Origin: Acidocella sp.
GTDB lineage: Bacteria > Pseudomonadota > Alphaproteobacteria > Acetobacterales > Acetobacteraceae
Reading direction: 5' to 3'
NCBI GenBank assembly: GCA_028687415.1
Contig: JAQUAC010000025.1
Location: 1 to 14,135 of the forward strand
Length of the DNA: 14,135 bases
In this document: piece by piece, positions 13,325 to 14,135 of the stretch
Position numbering within the stretch: the first letter of the stretch is position 1
Layout: the number at the start of each line of letters is the position of its first letter
Program-made: the position numbers and the translations under genes
Notes under the pieces: model-generated
The model's input: only the letters and a program-made list of their open reading frames with translations
What the model was told of the DNA's origin: nothing
The model's database searches: none

Positions 13325-14135
13325 TTACGCTCCAGCGAGCGTCATACCCTCTATCCGCAGGGTCGGCGCATCCGTGCCGCGCTTGAACACGAGGTCATTG
13401 GCAGGGGTGAGATTGAGGAACATGTCCTTCAAATTCCCCGCGATGGTGAATTCCGCCACTGGCTCGGCCAGCTGACCATTGCGAATCATGAACCCCGCCG
13501 CCCCGCGCGAATAATCGCCGGTGAGACCGTTCACGCCCATGCCGATCATCTCGGTCACGTACAGCCCCTCGGCAATATCCGCCATCAAGGCTTCCGGCGT
13601 GAGTGCGCCCGCTTCGAGGTAGAAATTTGTCAGCCCGCCTGAATGGCCGGTGCTCTTTAGCCCCAGCTGGTTGGCGCTGCGCGTGTCCAAAATCCAGCTC
13701 GTCAACTCCCCGCCCTGAATAAAGTTGCGGCGCGCCCCCGGCTGCCCCTCGCGGTCGAACGGGCGCGACCGGCGCCCGCGCACCCGCAACGGGTCGTCTA
13801 CAATAGTGATCCCCGGCCCGAACACCGCCTGCCCCAACGCATCCTTCAAAAAGGATGTGCCGCGCGCAATCGCGGCCCCGGCAATGGCGCCGGAGAGATG
13901 CCCGAGAAAACTCCCCGCCACGCGCGGGTCGAACACTATCGGCAACCGCGACGTGGCCGGGCGCTTCGGGTTCATCCGCGCCAGGGCCCGCGCCGCCGCC
14001 GCCTGCCCCAGCCCCGCCGGGTCTTCCAGATCCTCGCCATGCAGGGCGGAGGAGGAATCATAATCCCGCTGCATCTCCGTGCCCGTGCCCGCGATCGCGG
14101 TGACGGAGACACCATGATACGAGCGCGCATACTCG
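13325..14135 (-). CDS. pmbA: PmbA/TldD family metalloprotease (C-terminal part, N-terminus off right edge)
   Basis: About 269 codons of a PmbA/TldD-type protein. The visible part starts in mid-gene (EYARSYHGVSV) and includes EMQRDYDSSSALHGEDL, PIVFDPRVAGSFLGHLSGAI, SFLKDALGQAVFGPGITIVDDP, STGHSGGLTNFYLEAG, and MIGMGVNGLTGDYSRGAAGFMIRNG close to the C-terminus. TldD/PmbA form a heterodimeric protease for unfolded or modified peptides; the metal-binding HExxxH belongs to TldD, and none is visible here. Full proteins have about 450 residues, so roughly 180 are missing. The in-frame Met at 14074 is internal, because homology continues upstream of it. Its stop codon directly abuts the selO stop with no intervening base. 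High GC, like selO. Confidence 0.93.
   Translation of the reverse strand, partial: EYARSYHGVSVTAIAGTGTEMQRDYDSSSALHGEDLEDPAGLGQAAAARALARMNPKRPATSRLPIVFDPRVAGSFLGHLSGAIAGAAIARGTSFLKDALGQAVFGPGITIVDDPLRVRGRRSRPFDREGQPGARRNFIQGGELTSWILDTRSANQLGLKSTGHSGGLTNFYLEAGALTPEALMADIAEGLYVTEMIGMGVNGLTGDYSRGAAGFMIRNGQLAEPVAEFTIAGNLKDMFLNLTPANDLVFKRGTDAPTLRIEGMTLAGA

Overview
The window is part of a molybdenum nitrogenase (nif) cluster from an alphaproteobacterium, probably Acetobacteraceae or a close Rhodospirillales relative. The clues are the nifHDKEN order, alphaproteobacterial-type NifE and NifN, and a NifK P-cluster site with Tyr99 and Ala188 instead of the usual Phe99 and Ser188. That pair is known from Gluconacetobacter diazotrophicus. 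The family assignment is inference; the gene calls are not.

Left part (1-6902, minus strand): the operon nifH-nifD-nifK-nifE-nifN, read right to left. NifN runs off the left edge. The H/D, D/K and K/E gaps (each under 100 bp) hold a strong GC-rich hairpin. NifE carries an extra C-terminal [2Fe-2S] domain resembling the central domain of NifU.

Control region (6903-7258): a textbook NifA/sigma-54 nifH promoter (-24/-12 element, IHF-like site, two TGT-N10-ACA upstream activator sequences 30 bp apart). A weaker sigma-54-like element faces the other way and would drive a plus-strand operon of a receiver-like protein lacking its phosphoacceptor Asp, NifO and a rhodanese (7259-8470).

Middle (8467-10526): a minus-strand operon bolA - CGFS glutaredoxin - thioredoxin-like [2Fe-2S] ferredoxin, divergent from a YqeB/EF2563-like molybdenum-hydroxylase-accessory gene. 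Both have sigma-54 elements, with one NifA site nearly midway (about 100 bp from each predicted start).

Right part (10529-14135): a minus-strand pair (Rieske protein, then an unrecognised 249-residue protein) behind a perfect-consensus sigma-54 element. It is followed by the apparently non-nif, high-GC genes selO (plus) and a partial pmbA/tldD (minus), which suggest the edge of the nif region.

Together: nifHDK encode the enzyme and nifEN its FeMo-cofactor scaffold. The accessory operons look like a NifA-controlled supply of sulfur, Fe-S, electrons and perhaps molybdenum handling. I saw no tRNA, rRNA, CRISPR array or insertion sequence.
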